Counted from the stretch's first letter, positions 1-11,914 are shown. The stretch is DNA of 64,000 nt from Microdochium bolleyi (GCA_001566295.1 KQ964246.1:1178001-1242000), one strand, 5' to 3'. Program-made: numbers and translations. Notes: generated by a model not told the origin, from the letters alone.

Positions 1-170
1 TTGCCGCCCATCCGCCCACCTCCTCGTCACCCTGGGCTGGTCCACGACATCTTCTGCCAGATCGCATTCTCCCTCGCCAGTCCCCGCGCTGGACGGCCCT
101 TCCTCGACTGACGTTCCCGTCTCCAACCACCACGCACCTGCCCAACGACATCGGCTTGCCTCAACGCAAT

Positions 171-1285
171 ATGTCCTTCAAAACGAAGAAGTCAGCCGCG
201 GCTTTCCGCGATGACGACAAGCTCGCAGCCAAGCTTCAGCTCGGCGTCCAGAACGACCTGATCACAAAGGTAGAGACTCACCGCCCCTCCACGAGACTCT
301 TCCAGCACCTGTGCCCGCCTTGAGACTGACCCGAGGCATCTCTACTCCAGCGAAACAAGCCACTTATCCCTTTCGCGGAGCTCGCTAAGCAGGAAGAGCT
401 CGAGTCTTTCGGCCTGCGGCGCTTCTTGAAGAACCAGCTCTACGTCGTCCTCTACGTCCTCGTCCACGCCGTCTTCTCCGTCTACATCCGTTTCCGCATC
501 GCCTATCATGCCGTGTCCGGCCAGATCGCCTCCATACTGCGGCACCACCACAACGACCCGGCCTACATCCGCAACGACGTCAGCACAATGAAGCGCATGC
601 CCCAGCACGTCAGCATCATCCTCTCCCTCGAGGGCGGCGGCAGGAAGGGCGATGCCGTCGAGAAGCTCATTGGGGAGGTGTCAGAGGTTGCTGCCTGGTG
701 CGCGGCGGCTGGCATCATGAATCTTTCCGTTTATGAGAAGACAGGTGGGCAAACACTCGAGCATGCTCTTCAATTGGCGATGCACTTGGGCTAACTTGAC
801 ACTCCGCTTCTGCAGGCATCCTCAAGCAATACATGCCCCAGGTCCACAACATCGTCTCCCAGAAGCTGCGCCGATGGTTCGGCAAGCACTCAGGCCCCTC
901 CTTGACCGTCTTCGCACGCGGCGCGGAGCCCATTCTGGGCCGCAACCAGGACCCTGTGATGGGTCTGATGCTGCTGTCGGCCGAGGACGGGCGCGAGGCG
1001 ATCGTCGACCTCACGCGCGTGCTTGCCGACATGGCGCAGAAGGACAAGCTTGCGACGGCCGACATTACGACCGATGTCATCGACAACGAGCTCAGCGAGG
1101 CCGTTATGGCCGAGCCGGATCTCCTCATCTCGTTCGAGCCCTACATCGACCTCCAGGGCTACCCACCCTGGCAAATCCGCCTCACAGAGATCTACTACGC
1201 GCCCGACAATCACGGTGTCGGGTACCAGGTCTTCCAGCAGGGTCTGCGCAAGTATGGCGAGGCGACGTTCAAGTTGGGAAAGTAG
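171..1285 (+). CDS. NUS1: Dehydrodolichyl diphosphate synthase complex subunit NUS1
   Basis: Three exons (171-269, 351-744, 816-1285) give 320 aa; both introns are GT-AG and all phases fit. The protein is the non-catalytic partner of the ER cis-prenyltransferase that makes the dolichol precursor for N-glycosylation and GPI anchors. A hydrophobic segment near residues 50-70 (LYVVLYVLVHAVF) fits a membrane anchor. The C-terminal half is characteristic of the family: DLLISFEPYIDLQGYPPWQIRLTEIYY, written here only as a family match around residues 262-288, then a PDN motif. The catalytic DGNRRW motif of the DHDDS subunit is absent, as expected for NUS1. The last residues are KLGK, where the family norm is RxG plus one residue, so the arginine is replaced by lysine. 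The ATG at 171 opens exon 1 in the same frame. The downstream AlkB gene is convergent. Confidence 0.92.
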
Positions 1286-1555
1286 GTCAGCTCCCTCTTG
1301 GTCTTTTTCGGGGGTTCAGGGTATCACTAGCTTGCCATGAAAATGAAGCATGTGACTGCCACTATGAAGAAAGTCAAGTGGGATCCGCGCCGTGAAAGAG
1401 GCAAGGCGCAACAATAGGATCGAACAGGAGTCCGTCCTTCCAATATAATAGAACGTATACCCAATAGCATCGTATAATCTGCATCACAGTCCGAGACACC
1501 TTTGAGCAGCTCCTCAGTTCTTCTCAGTCCAAGAATCTACTATACCCACCCCTTA

Positions 1556-2734
1556 TCACAACTTCTTCCACGGCCTCATCTCCTGATTCACCTCGTCCCA
1601 GGAATACACCGGCCCCGTGCCGACATTGTACCTGTAGTAGTTATCCGTGCCGCCCTTCACCATGGCCCGGCGGAAGGTGATGTTGATCCGTCCGCCGTCG
1701 GCCTCGTTCTTGCCGCTCCGCTTGGGGATCGAGTGCAGCCAGTTGGCCTGCGTCGTGCCGCGCATGAGGACCATGTCCCCACTGCCCAGCGGGAGCTTGA
1801 TGGGCTTGCTACCGCTGCCGCTGCCGCTGCCGCCACCCCCCTCTACAGCGTCGGCATTCTTCTCCCCACCCTTCGGCGGTGGCGGGGGCTTGTGCTTCAG
1901 CATAAAGTCCCTCCTCGCGCCGAGGCTGAAGCTCGCGATCGCGGGCAAGGGGCCGAGGAACCGCTCGTCGTCGCTGTGGTACGAGATGCTGTCGGCGCCG
2001 CTGGCGTAGTAGTTGACGAGGCAGAAGTTGAAGACGCACCCCGTCGCGCGCTCCGTGCTGAGGCGCAGGTCGTCGAGACAGGCGGGGATCGGGCGCGGGT
2101 AGGTGTAGCCGCTGTACAGCTTCTCCCTGGCGATGTCGACTGGGAGATGGGTCTTGGCGTCGACGACGACCTTGTGCTCTGTTGTTCCTGCTGGTGTTGA
2201 CTCGGCACCAGGGTCATGGCCATGTGGTGCTGACGTCTGCGGTACCGCAGGGAGGGAGAAGGAGGAGGAGTCGGCGAAGCGGCTCGTATCATCCAGCCCG
2301 AAGACCGTGGTCCAGCGCGGCGTGCGGATGTGCGTAGAGACTCCGCCACGCTGGATGTCGTACTCGACGCGGTAGAACGGCAGGGACGAGCGGAGGTGGC
2401 GGAATAGATCCCGTGCAGTGGACCGCGGAATGTACGGCTCGTAGTACACCAGGTCCAGGTCCGGCTGGTCGTTGATGATTCTCTCGAGGCTACTGGGGAG
2501 CGAGGACAGCTCGGCGCTGATGGGCCGCGGGAGGTTGGCGATGGGGAAGGGGTAGGTGTAGTGCATGGAGAAGCCGGTGTGTTGTTCCACGGGCCCGTCT
2601 TGGAGGCTTTGATCTGAGGTGATGGCCTCTACAGTGGAGTGTCCATCGGTGACAATGGTTGTCGTTGTCGGTTTTATCCTCTTAGACGCCGGGGAGCCAA
2701 AGAAGGCGTCTATGGTTCTTTTCTTGGTTGACAT
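1556..2734 (-). CDS. AlkB-family 2-oxoglutarate/Fe(II) dioxygenase (ALKBH2/3-like DNA/RNA demethylase)
   Basis: A single-exon gene of 392 aa. I chose the ATG at 2734; the frame is open further upstream, but that stretch looks like leader. The protein is predicted to remove alkyl groups from nucleobases by oxidative demethylation. The iron and co-substrate sites are all visible: N241-Y with H253-S-D255, distal H334 in NWLHSIP, and the R349-x-N-x-T-x-R355 signature. R140 lies in a TPRWT context typical of ALKBH2/3. Residues 5-12 (KRTIDAFF) resemble a PCNA-binding PIP box with K in place of Q. Two low-complexity inserts interrupt the catalytic fold, at about residues 157-195 and a Pro/Gly/Ser stretch at 283-312. 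Which of ALKBH2 or ALKBH3 it resembles more cannot be settled here. Confidence 0.9.
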   Translation of the reverse strand: MSTKKRTIDAFFGSPASKRIKPTTTTIVTDGHSTVEAITSDQSLQDGPVEQHTGFSMHYTYPFPIANLPRPISAELSSLPSSLERIINDQPDLDLVYYEPYIPRSTARDLFRHLRSSLPFYRVEYDIQRGGVSTHIRTPRWTTVFGLDDTSRFADSSSFSLPAVPQTSAPHGHDPGAESTPAGTTEHKVVVDAKTHLPVDIAREKLYSGYTYPRPIPACLDDLRLSTERATGCVFNFCLVNYYASGADSISYHSDDERFLGPLPAIASFSLGARRDFMLKHKPPPPPKGGEKNADAVEGGGGSGSGSGSKPIKLPLGSGDMVLMRGTTQANWLHSIPKRSGKNEADGGRINITFRRAMVKGGTDNYYRYNVGTGPVYSWDEVNQEMRPWKKL

Positions 2735-3438
2735 GGCTATGTCTGTCGATGTGAATGTGGGCTCGCCGAGATAGCGGCTTGATCTGTGGGAACTTGGAGA
2801 GAAGCAGAGTTGCTTTGCAAAGTTGGTGTTTGAGATGTCGCGTAGTGCACCGCGCTGTTGACTTTGTCCGGGGGAGTGACACGACTGATGACGTCTGCCG
2901 CAGTGGTGTGCCGCACTCACGTACAGCTTATCAATAGTGAGCCTGGGGAAAAAGCAACACAGCACTGCACTTGCCGACAACTTTGATGTTTTTAAAGGTA
3001 TAAGAAACGCGATCTCTTACTACTCCTCTTCTGCTGGATCGGCAGGGCTTATTTGTCCCCGGTTGTAAGCCTCAGGAACTGCAACATCGAACTGCTGCAA
3101 GGCCACTTTGGGCAAGTGGGTCCGCCACGCACTTGACGATGCGACTTCGCAGCAAGAATTCGCAAATTTCAGGCATCGACTGGCTGTTCTCGCGGACAAC
3201 GTGCAGGCTCAAGAATCCTGGGTCGACCACGGAACAGCCCGAACATCCACGGCAAGACCCTGCAGTGCAGTCCATTCCTGCTCACAGTCCAGATGGCAGT
3301 ATGTGCACTTTCCCACCTCCCTCCAGCCATGTGCCCAGGCACCGCTCGCCTTGTCACGAACAAGTCACTTGTTCGTGAACCCTAGCTGACGACGGCCAGC
3401 AGCAACTACAAGACAGCTCAGCAGAGACTGAAACCGCC
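2735..3438. promoter_or_regulatory. Divergent promoter region between the AlkB gene and TRM5
   Basis: This 704-base gap separates two genes transcribed away from each other, so it must hold both promoters and leaders. No convincing TATA box was seen. The clearest element is the palindrome at 3354-3378, close to the TRM5 start. Confidence 0.6.
3354..3378. repeat. Perfect 25-base odd palindrome 60 bases upstream of TRM5
   Basis: The left arm tcacgaacaagt (3354-3365) is the exact reverse complement of the right arm at 3367-3378, around a single central C at 3366. It ends 60 bases before the TRM5 ATG, so it is either a binding site for a dimeric factor or, if transcribed, a 5' UTR hairpin. Confidence 0.85.
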
Positions 3439-4902
3439 ATGGCCTTCCGCCCGCCTGTCGTGCGCTCTGCCGCCGGCATCCTGGACCGGGCCCTCTTCTC
3501 CAAGACCATCCGCCTCGCTGCGGCCGCAGTCAACGACAAGACAAAGATTGCAAAGTGGCGCAAGACGCTCGAGAAGGGCAACGAGATGCTTCACGTGGAG
3601 CGCTTGCAGGCTATCCGGCCGCATCCCGACCCGGCCCTCGCAGCTCGGGGCTCAAAGTGCCTGCTCCTCGACGCCAGGATCAAGCACGACAACCCAGAGA
3701 CCTGGGGCCCGTGCCTGAAAGAGGCCGTCGGCGAGCAGGAGGTCGGCGTCGTGCCCTTTGATCTCACGCTGCAGTACGACTACTGGAGCTACGACGACGT
3801 CATGTCCTCGCTGATCCCACCTGAGGCCGTCGACGACCACGACGGCATCCCTGTCGGCTTCAACACCGCGGGCCACATCGCCCATCTCAACTTGCGTGAT
3901 GCCTATCTGCCGTACAAGAAGCTCATTGCCGAGGTCCTCGTCGACAAGAACCCAAACATCCGTACCGTCATCAACAAGACGGCCGACGTCGGCAACGAGT
4001 CCGAGTTCCGCACCTTCACTTACGAGGTCCTGGCGGGCGACGAGGACCTCAATGTCGAGGTCCGCGAGAACGACTGCACCTTCCGCTTCGACTACTCCAA
4101 GGTGTACTGGAACAGTAAGCTCCACGGCGAGCACAGCCGCCTCATCGACCTGTTCCAGCCAGGCGAGGTTGTATGCGATGTCATGGCGGGCATTGGCCCC
4201 TTTGCAGTGCCTGCTGGCAAAAAGGGTGTGTTCGTCTGGGCAAATGACTACAACCCGGAGAGCTTCAACTGCCTCGAAGACGCCATTAAGCGGAATAAGG
4301 TTTCACAATACGTGAGGCCCTTTAACCGCGACGGTAAAGTCTTCATCAATGAAGCGGCAGACTCTGTATTCGCGGCGTTCCAGAACGGCGAGTGCGCAGT
4401 CCCAGAGCCCTCGAGGAAAGAGAAGCGCGACAAGCGACGAGATCATCTCACGAAGTCCGGCAAAGATAGTGCGGCGGCAGCGCCGCCAGCAGCAGTAGCA
4501 GAAGCAGCAGCAAGAGCCGAACCACCAAAGAGCACTCCCGTGCCGCCCACGATTTCACACTTTGTCATGAACCTTCCTGCTTCGGCCATCACGTTCCTGC
4601 CAGACTACCGCGGCGTGTACGCCGGCAAGGAGGAGCTCTTTGAGCCTCACACGAGCACGAAACTGCCTATGGTGCACGTTCACTGTTTTGCGCCGAAGCA
4701 GGTGTCTAACAACGACGAGGCGCCGCTTCTTGACGTCTGCGAGCGCATCTCGGCCGAGCTCGGGGTCAACTTCACATCGGGCAACCCGGAGAGCCCTGGC
4801 AAGGCCGCCATCCACAATGTCCGGACCGTGGCACCGAACAAGGACATGTTCTGCGCTTCTTTCAGGATACCAGCTGAGGTAGCGTTTGCTGCTCGGTCTT
4901 GA
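3439..4902 (+). CDS. TRM5: tRNA (guanine37-N1)-methyltransferase TRM5
   Basis: An intronless gene of 487 aa. TRM5 methylates N1 of G37 next to the anticodon, preventing frameshifts, and in fungi acts in the cytosol and mitochondria. The N-terminus (MAFRPPVVRSAAG then LDRALFSKTI) matches the family start. Further marks are GHIAHLNLR, the FDYSKVYWNSKL segment, the SAM-binding motif from D247 (DVMAGIGPFAVPA), NDYNPES just after it, and the catalytic MNLP motif at 377-380. An Ala/Lys-rich insert at about 330-370 is variable in fungi. The C-terminus (MFCASFRIPAEVAF) is intact. The ATG at 3439 gives the expected N-terminus. It is divergent from the AlkB gene. Confidence 0.95.
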   Translation: MAFRPPVVRSAAGILDRALFSKTIRLAAAAVNDKTKIAKWRKTLEKGNEMLHVERLQAIRPHPDPALAARGSKCLLLDARIKHDNPETWGPCLKEAVGEQEVGVVPFDLTLQYDYWSYDDVMSSLIPPEAVDDHDGIPVGFNTAGHIAHLNLRDAYLPYKKLIAEVLVDKNPNIRTVINKTADVGNESEFRTFTYEVLAGDEDLNVEVRENDCTFRFDYSKVYWNSKLHGEHSRLIDLFQPGEVVCDVMAGIGPFAVPAGKKGVFVWANDYNPESFNCLEDAIKRNKVSQYVRPFNRDGKVFINEAADSVFAAFQNGECAVPEPSRKEKRDKRRDHLTKSGKDSAAAAPPAAVAEAAARAEPPKSTPVPPTISHFVMNLPASAITFLPDYRGVYAGKEELFEPHTSTKLPMVHVHCFAPKQVSNNDEAPLLDVCERISAELGVNFTSGNPESPGKAAIHNVRTVAPNKDMFCASFRIPAEVAFAARS

Positions 4903-6464
4903 CTACATCCAACGGGTTCACCGTTCGACATCGCTGGGAGATGAGCCGGGATCTTTTCGGAGGCTCTTGCACAGATCAATGTGTCTGCTACGGCACGCAA
5001 CGACTTCAAGCCTGCCCGACTCGGTGGAGAAGTGCGCAGCAACCGCTCACCGGGCGATAGCGAGCTAGCCTTGATGATACGTAAAATAGGAAGCCATCGC
5101 GAGAAGGTCATGTCGAATAATCCAAGCAAGTTCCCGGGCCTTGTTCGCTGCTCAACTAGACGATCACCACGTACTCATCTCTATAACGATACGATGAACC
5201 ACAGATGCGCCCCCACGAATGTGTACTGCAATAGCACAAGAGCTCAGCATATGCAGCTTCCCCGGAGAAAAGACAAGCCAAATGCTTCTTCTTCAACGCC
5301 TTCTTCTTCACGAGCCTTTGCTGCTGTACCACCCTCCAATGGCCTCCCGTATTGCTTCCGGCAACGTACGGCTTTTTGGCACAGCTGTCGAAGCGGTCGC
5401 ACGAAAAATAGTACCTCTCTCTCTCTCAACCGTCGTGCATCGCACCAGTGTCCTCCACTGACGTCTCACCTGTCTGCTTCCGATGACGCTCCCCAAGATT
5501 GCCTCCACCGTCTAGTATGTCGTGGAGCATCAGAGATGCGAGCATGCATCGGATGACCCACACGGGTCCAAGCGACGCGCAACGAACCCGATCATGCCCA
5601 ATTTAACTCCCTTTCTAGACTGAGACCCGGCAAGAAAGTCCGAGATTGTGAGACGGGTGGAGGGAGGGAGGCGTCCGTCAAACCCGGAACAGCACGTATC
5701 GGAGTAACAACGCGCACGGAGTTGCCAAGAGGGGCCAGAATGGACAGAGACGGAGGGAGGCGCCGGCGGGGGCAGGTGAGACTCTCGAGAGCGGCCATCA
5801 TCCTTGTGAGACATTTTTCCACTCGGAGGCGACTCCGGAATGTATCACAACCATAATGTCTGCACACGGGGATTTATTGATGAAATCAACAAGCCAGGAG
5901 AGGGTGTTAGATAGCTAGAGATAAAAGTACACAGCAATGCAATGCTCCCTTGATAAGAGGCGTGGCACACGAGAATGGACAAGGACGAAGGGCGAAAGCC
6001 CAAGGAGATCAGACATCTGAACCGTGCTCATATCGCGCGGACCATCCTCCGCAGCGTGAACAACCATATCTGCCACCGCCCCGGGCTGTTTGTTGTAATC
6101 CTAGGTGCGACCTTTTGAATCCCCTCTTCTTCTCCTTCTTCTTCAGACCGAGACAGCAAACTTGGCACGTTCCCGGCGTTCTTGACGTGCTGGCTACCAC
6201 CGCCATGTCTTGAGGCATGCAGAAGAGATGCCCCACATCCATTATGATAAGAGACGCATTTTACGGAAGAGCCTTCTCAATCGACGGCTCTTACAATTCC
6301 TGCAGCGGTCCTATAGATGGGCTGATGGCAGACGTGCACGTCAAAATGGCAGTCCACTGAAACAGCTGTCCGAAGGCACCCGTTCTCATGCCACCGAGAC
6401 CCGGCAGACTACTACACAAGAACATCACAGGGTTTTCCACTACTTCTTATGCAGCTTCCCCCCC

Positions 6465-6467
<3 letters not shown>

Positions 6468-6516
<49 letters not shown>
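6468..6516. repeat. (CT)24 microsatellite
   Basis: An uninterrupted 49-base CT dinucleotide run, preceded by a short C/T-rich stretch. It lies far from any recognised gene. Confidence 0.97.
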
Positions 6517-6519
<3 letters not shown>

Positions 6520-9500
6520 CTTGTTTTCCTTTGCAAGGTGCCGAGCCGACGGACGGCCCAGAGACAGAAAAACGGGTACGTGAAGTCTCTCGGGCCTCCG
6601 GATTCAGGAAGCAGTTCACAATCGCCGAGAGTCGGAGGTCTCCAAGGAGTAAGAATATCAAAGGTCCCGTGTGCGATTCCAATGAGAGGCCCGGAACGAG
6701 AGATAAGGCAGGATAGGACCGCATGTCCTGTATGTATCTACCCTCCTCTCTGCCTGCACCCTTCCGTCCGCTTTCCAATCGGCAGTACAACAACGGGGCC
6801 AGCTAACTACCACCTATCTCCAGCCACACAAGGTTTTGCTCCGGCAGCGTATCGTGCCGTACGAGGGGGGAAAGAACGCTGATCTGAGCGGCCTTGTCCG
6901 TGTGTGGGTGCTATGTGTATGGCAAGGCGCTTGAGAGCACCTGCGTGGCTTCAACGTCATTGCATCCTGCATGAAATGTGGCCCTACGCACACGCGCTGT
7001 CTGCATCTGCACCTCGAGCCATGCAGTGCACCACCTGCGCCCCCGCTTGTGTTGCCAGGTTTCCCGGCCTTGCCTGGGAAGCCTCCACAAAAGAAGGGCG
7101 CCACAGTCAAGATGTTGTACATGCAGAATATGCGCGAGAGTTGTCTTTAGTGTGGGGCTGAGCGCGCGAGATGTGAAGTGCGAGTGGAAGTGGGTGGGAA
7201 TGCTGCATGCCGTTCTTCTCACCTGCATGGTGGCACGCCATATCTCGACCTTGGGCTTGCAGGGCTCCCGCCTCCAGGGCTTGTATGGCTGCAGCGGCGT
7301 TTTGATCGTGTCGCCCTATCATCACATCCTCGTGGCCGGCGACGGCGTTGTCGGTTTCACCAATGCTCGTGTGGTCTCATTCGCTGGGTCGGTGGCGCCC
7401 GCGTATGGCAGGGATGTCTTCCGCGCGGACGGAGTCTTTTTGCGCGTGGAGACACGGGGCAATCAGAATCAGATGCTCTGTTGTAGCGATGCTGCAGAGA
7501 ACCATGCCAATTCCACGGCATGATATGTCATACTTGTCCCGATGAGCACGAAAGACCAAAACAAACGAACTGTCATCGCGCTCCGGGGCTGCCGCTCTCC
7601 TGGCAAACTCTTTTTTTGGAGCGTTTTCGAAGACACACAAGTACTTTGCTCGGTCCAGTCAAAACGTCGAAGATCCTGCGGATCGACTGCCGTATTGTGA
7701 AAGGTTGTTTGCCGGTCTGCTACCATCAGCACGAGATACTTGTCGGGGCAGGGACTGTCATCCATGATAGGCTACGAAGTGAGAGTGCTGTACTGCTGGT
7801 CATGGGGTACTGATAAAGTCAACGGCCCGGAGGTGATTGATTCCCCTGCTGCACTGCATGTCAGCATTACGCGCGTGCAGCATGTAGATATCGCGGAGAC
7901 TTTGACGAGCATCGATCTGCCTTGGCGTAGGAGCTATGTGCCAGCCAGGGACCATGCACAACACACATGTGGTGTCTGAACATCAGGCTCGGGAGTTCAT
8001 TTCCGGCATGCCGCAGACCAATCCCCCCCGTTCCGTAGGGCAAGACACTGTCGCTCCCTCCAAATTCCCCGGAAACCCTTGGGTGCTCGGCGTGGGCAGA
8101 TCCCACTGCGGCGGATCTGGCACGCCATCGCCATGGCTGCTGAGAGTGGGGGTCTCAAGGGCACCCGATGCTGCTGAACGGGCCGAAATGACAGGTCTCA
8201 GATCCTGAGTCTGCCTCGATCCCAGGCGTTGGTTGTTGGAAGTGGTTGTCGGAGCCGAGTTGCCGCTCGCGGGCTTGTACCTGGACAGAAGGCACTGTGC
8301 TTCTGCGTGCGGGCTTGTCGACGGTCGATGGTCAGAACAACCATTATTACGCAACGGCAACGTCAACAAGCCGGGCTCAGCGTGCGACTCCTCTGCCAGT
8401 ATAAGGTTCCGAGGGGCACACGCCGGGCCGCTTGGGTGTCTCTAGGCACGGCATGTGTCACCACGAAGACGGCGGCAAGGTTGTGATGGCGTGCCCTGGA
8501 TCGCAAGACGGCCGAGGGGAGGCCAGGCATTGCCCAATGGAAAGATGGCGAGGTGCATTGTGGCATGCTCGCCCGCAGAGACACCTGGCCGCAGAGTGAT
8601 GTGCAACCAGGAAGCAGCGCCGCCGGCACGCTCGGTGGATGCAATGCAACGTCGGAGGTTGCAGGCTCATGCACCACCGACTGGAGCTTCTTCTGCCTGC
8701 GGCCTGCTTACCGGTTCTCGCCGGTCAGCTCGCAGCACAAGCGACACACACGGGGTGAAAAACACGCAGCGGTGCAGCCAAGCCACACACCAATGTGTCT
8801 CCATCAACACTGCCAGTCCACGCTCTGTCGCAAAACGTTTCATGGCTGGCCATCTTCCCCGCTCCCCCTCCCAGGCAGCGTGGCATGCCGTCAAGATGTC
8901 GCCATCTCCCTTCGCTCATTATGTCGCTGTCTCGTGTACATGTATCAGTGGCATTGCTTGCTGGCCGCAATATCTCCGCGGGCTCGCCTGCCCAATGTCG
9001 GCGCATGTGAAAGCATCGGTCCAGAGACTTGAAGCGACATGGTGGCTTTCGTAGTCAGACTTCCCTTGCGTGTCTTCCAGCAGACGTTTCAGCACTGTTC
9101 ATGATCGGCCACGGAGCACATAGAGTTTCTGTTATCTCTCCAAGACCACCTGCCATGCTGAGCCACTGGCTCATGCTACTTGGTCGCATGCATCATCGAG
9201 ATACCGTGCCTGACAGCCAATGACAACGCCTCCAAGCTCCCACGTTTGCCCCCACGGCCGAGTGGAATGAGGCTGAGACTGAGTGCGAGCCTGGATTGCC
9301 CGGACGGTCCGTCCTAGCACGTCTGCGCTTCACACCTCTTCCGGACGCCATCCCGGGATTGTTGCGGGAACCATCCATAGGCCAGAGCCACCGGCTAGCC
9401 CGCCGGAAGTTGGAACATGTCTCTTGTTCATGTACGCAGGGTCTTGACTGGGATGGAGCATTCCTCCTTCGCGGCGAACATGCTCAAATCACAGACGCCT

Positions 9501-11879
9501 GCTGCGTCTGTTTTGTTTTGGTGAGACACTTGTTCCTGAAGGGATCCGACACTTGTGCGTGGCGATGTTGGCTCGCCAGTAGGCGTTCCTTACTGTCTCG
9601 ATCTGACCGAGGTTTCAAAAGTTAATCATGCAGCTGCGAGGCACGCTGTCTATGTATCTGTTGAAGATCACCCAGAGGAAACGCATCGACAGGTCCATGT
9701 ACAGTCTACTATTTCGGGGCACAGACAAGAGTCTCTTGCGGCACGCACAATATTCAGGTCGCCACAACATCTGAAGTGATTTCAGTTCGTGTTGTTATGA
9801 GAACCCTGCAAAGCCTATGTGATATCTGGTAGCCTTGTTGGGGATCCGTTGCCTGTGAGCTCTTCCAGGCAGCGAGAGCGAGCAATTCACTCATTAGCGT
9901 CGAGGGCTTCATCGGTGCATACGGGATTCTTGCACCTGACCAAGTGTCCTCTGCTCGGCAATGGCTCAATCTCAAAGCCATCAGAGGTTATTTTCCTGAG
10001 GATTACCATAAGATGTAATCTGGACATACTCTCGGCCCCCCTCTATTAGTGCCAACTGTACAGTGCTGGTTGAGGACGATGCCGCATGCTTGGAAGTGTG
10101 GTAATGTTAGGTGCATTGATTTATAACGTAAACCTTGCACAGTGACGTGTTGCGATGCTTTTATTGCGTGTTCTAACAGAGAGTGGTGCAAGGGGCTTTG
10201 GTGACACGAGGAGGTGGCTGGCCAACCGATAGAGAACGCGTGCATGTTTGAACCGAGAATTGCTGTAGCGCGCGATAGAGCCCTCAAGAAGACTGGTGTT
10301 CGAAATGGTTGTCACCGTGGTGTGATAGTTATACACGCTTGCCGGGGCGTCCAGCGGAAGACGTCAAGTTTCCTGGAAGGTAACTCGAAATAGAGACGAA
10401 CACACACACAGCCAGGACAGCCTCAGTCGAACGTCGTCAGACTGACCGGCTTTGGCGAATAAGTCGGCCGGATGGATGGTCCCCGGCACACGGCGATCGT
10501 CCGTCAACATCGGAGACTCGCAGCCAATTTGAATGCGCCACTTTTGAGGCCTCGAAGGTGTTCGCCCACAATTATCGATGCAACGAGTCCGAAAGTGGAA
10601 AAGACCGAGAACTTTAGGGCCGCGGGTCATCTGAAATTTCCCCGGCTGGATGTATCATGCCAGGGGTGAACTTTCGAGCTCCAAGATGCTCATGGATGGA
10701 GAAAGCATCCGGCAGAGAGCGTAGCATGCTTGCGCAGGCATTGAACGATGGTGTCCTAAGCACGGCGAGATAGATCCCCGAAAGGGGAAAGGCGACACAA
10801 CAGTTTGACTTGTCAAGTCCGTACGCCATGTCTTAATTGCGAATTGGGTCGGTTCTGCGGCCTGGGGACATACCAAATAACCGGCGTGGTCGTAGTCGAA
10901 AGCCTGTACCCTGAATTGGCCAGCGGCAAACAAATAGCTCAATCGAATTCGTACGCCCGCCTACTCCACAAGATCGGATGCAGTAAACCTGACCAGATTT
11001 CAGCGTCATAAATTCACCATCGTCAAGCGTGTGTTTTCGTGCGGTTGATCAGGTGTCCGGGAGGGCCGGTGGATGGCACTACTGCGTAGTTTCATGAATG
11101 TGTCCCTGCCGCGAAAAATCGGGACCTAGCCACCCCGAAGATCCACCGATTGCGTCCCTTTAGAGCCTGGACTGATTGATTCAGCCTAACAAAGTGTGAA
11201 CTCTTGGAAATTCAAAGGTCGACAATTGACAAGGGGCTGAAATGCACGGGCCTGGTCGAATCGAGCCCAACCCCTTCTGAACGTCTCCTTGCGCTGTAAA
11301 ACAAATATTCCTTTGAGTGGGCAAAGTGCCCCGAACAATCTTCCAGGCCAGGACCGGACTCTGTACAGAAAACGTGATATTTCAGTGCACGCGTTCTTTC
11401 GTCTGCAGTGGTGCTTCGATGAGACTCTTTCTGGAGAGGCTGGAGCTAGTGGGGTCCCCGTCCAACCTGTTGTGCAGCAGCTCTCATGCCCGTTGTATAT
11501 GGAGTGCGTACCGTACATTGACTTTGGAGCCAGACCGTGCACGTCCACGAGGGTAGGAGGTTTCGCTCTTCCATGCAAGCCCGTTGGCACGCGGGCATGC
11601 AGGGGTCCATGCTCCTGTCCAGTGGCAAAAGGCCAAAGCATCAGACACAGCCTGGAGACCAGTCGTTGCTCCGCAGTGAGCGTCTGAACACCGACTTGTA
11701 AGTTTGTCTCGAGAGGCGAGACATAATGGTGACAAAGCCAGAGAGACTCCGGAATCTAGTCTGGGATAACGGCTGTCAAGTGGCCTGTAAATGGGTGCAG
11801 GTCGCTTCTGGATGGACCAGTGTGTCCAAGAGTGCTGCAGTGGTGTGTTACTCATGCTCAACTAGAACATGTTTGAGAC

Positions 11880-11881
<2 letters not shown>

Positions 11882-11913
<32 letters not shown>
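11882..11913. repeat. 32-base C homopolymer
   Basis: An uninterrupted run of about 32 C. The exact length is prone to sequencing and assembly error. Confidence 0.9.

Positions 11914-11914
<1 letters not shown>

Noticed and set aside
4981..5556. A 191-codon plus-strand frame after TRM5
   Set aside because: Ser/Arg-rich random-like sequence without a domain; other frames are equally open.
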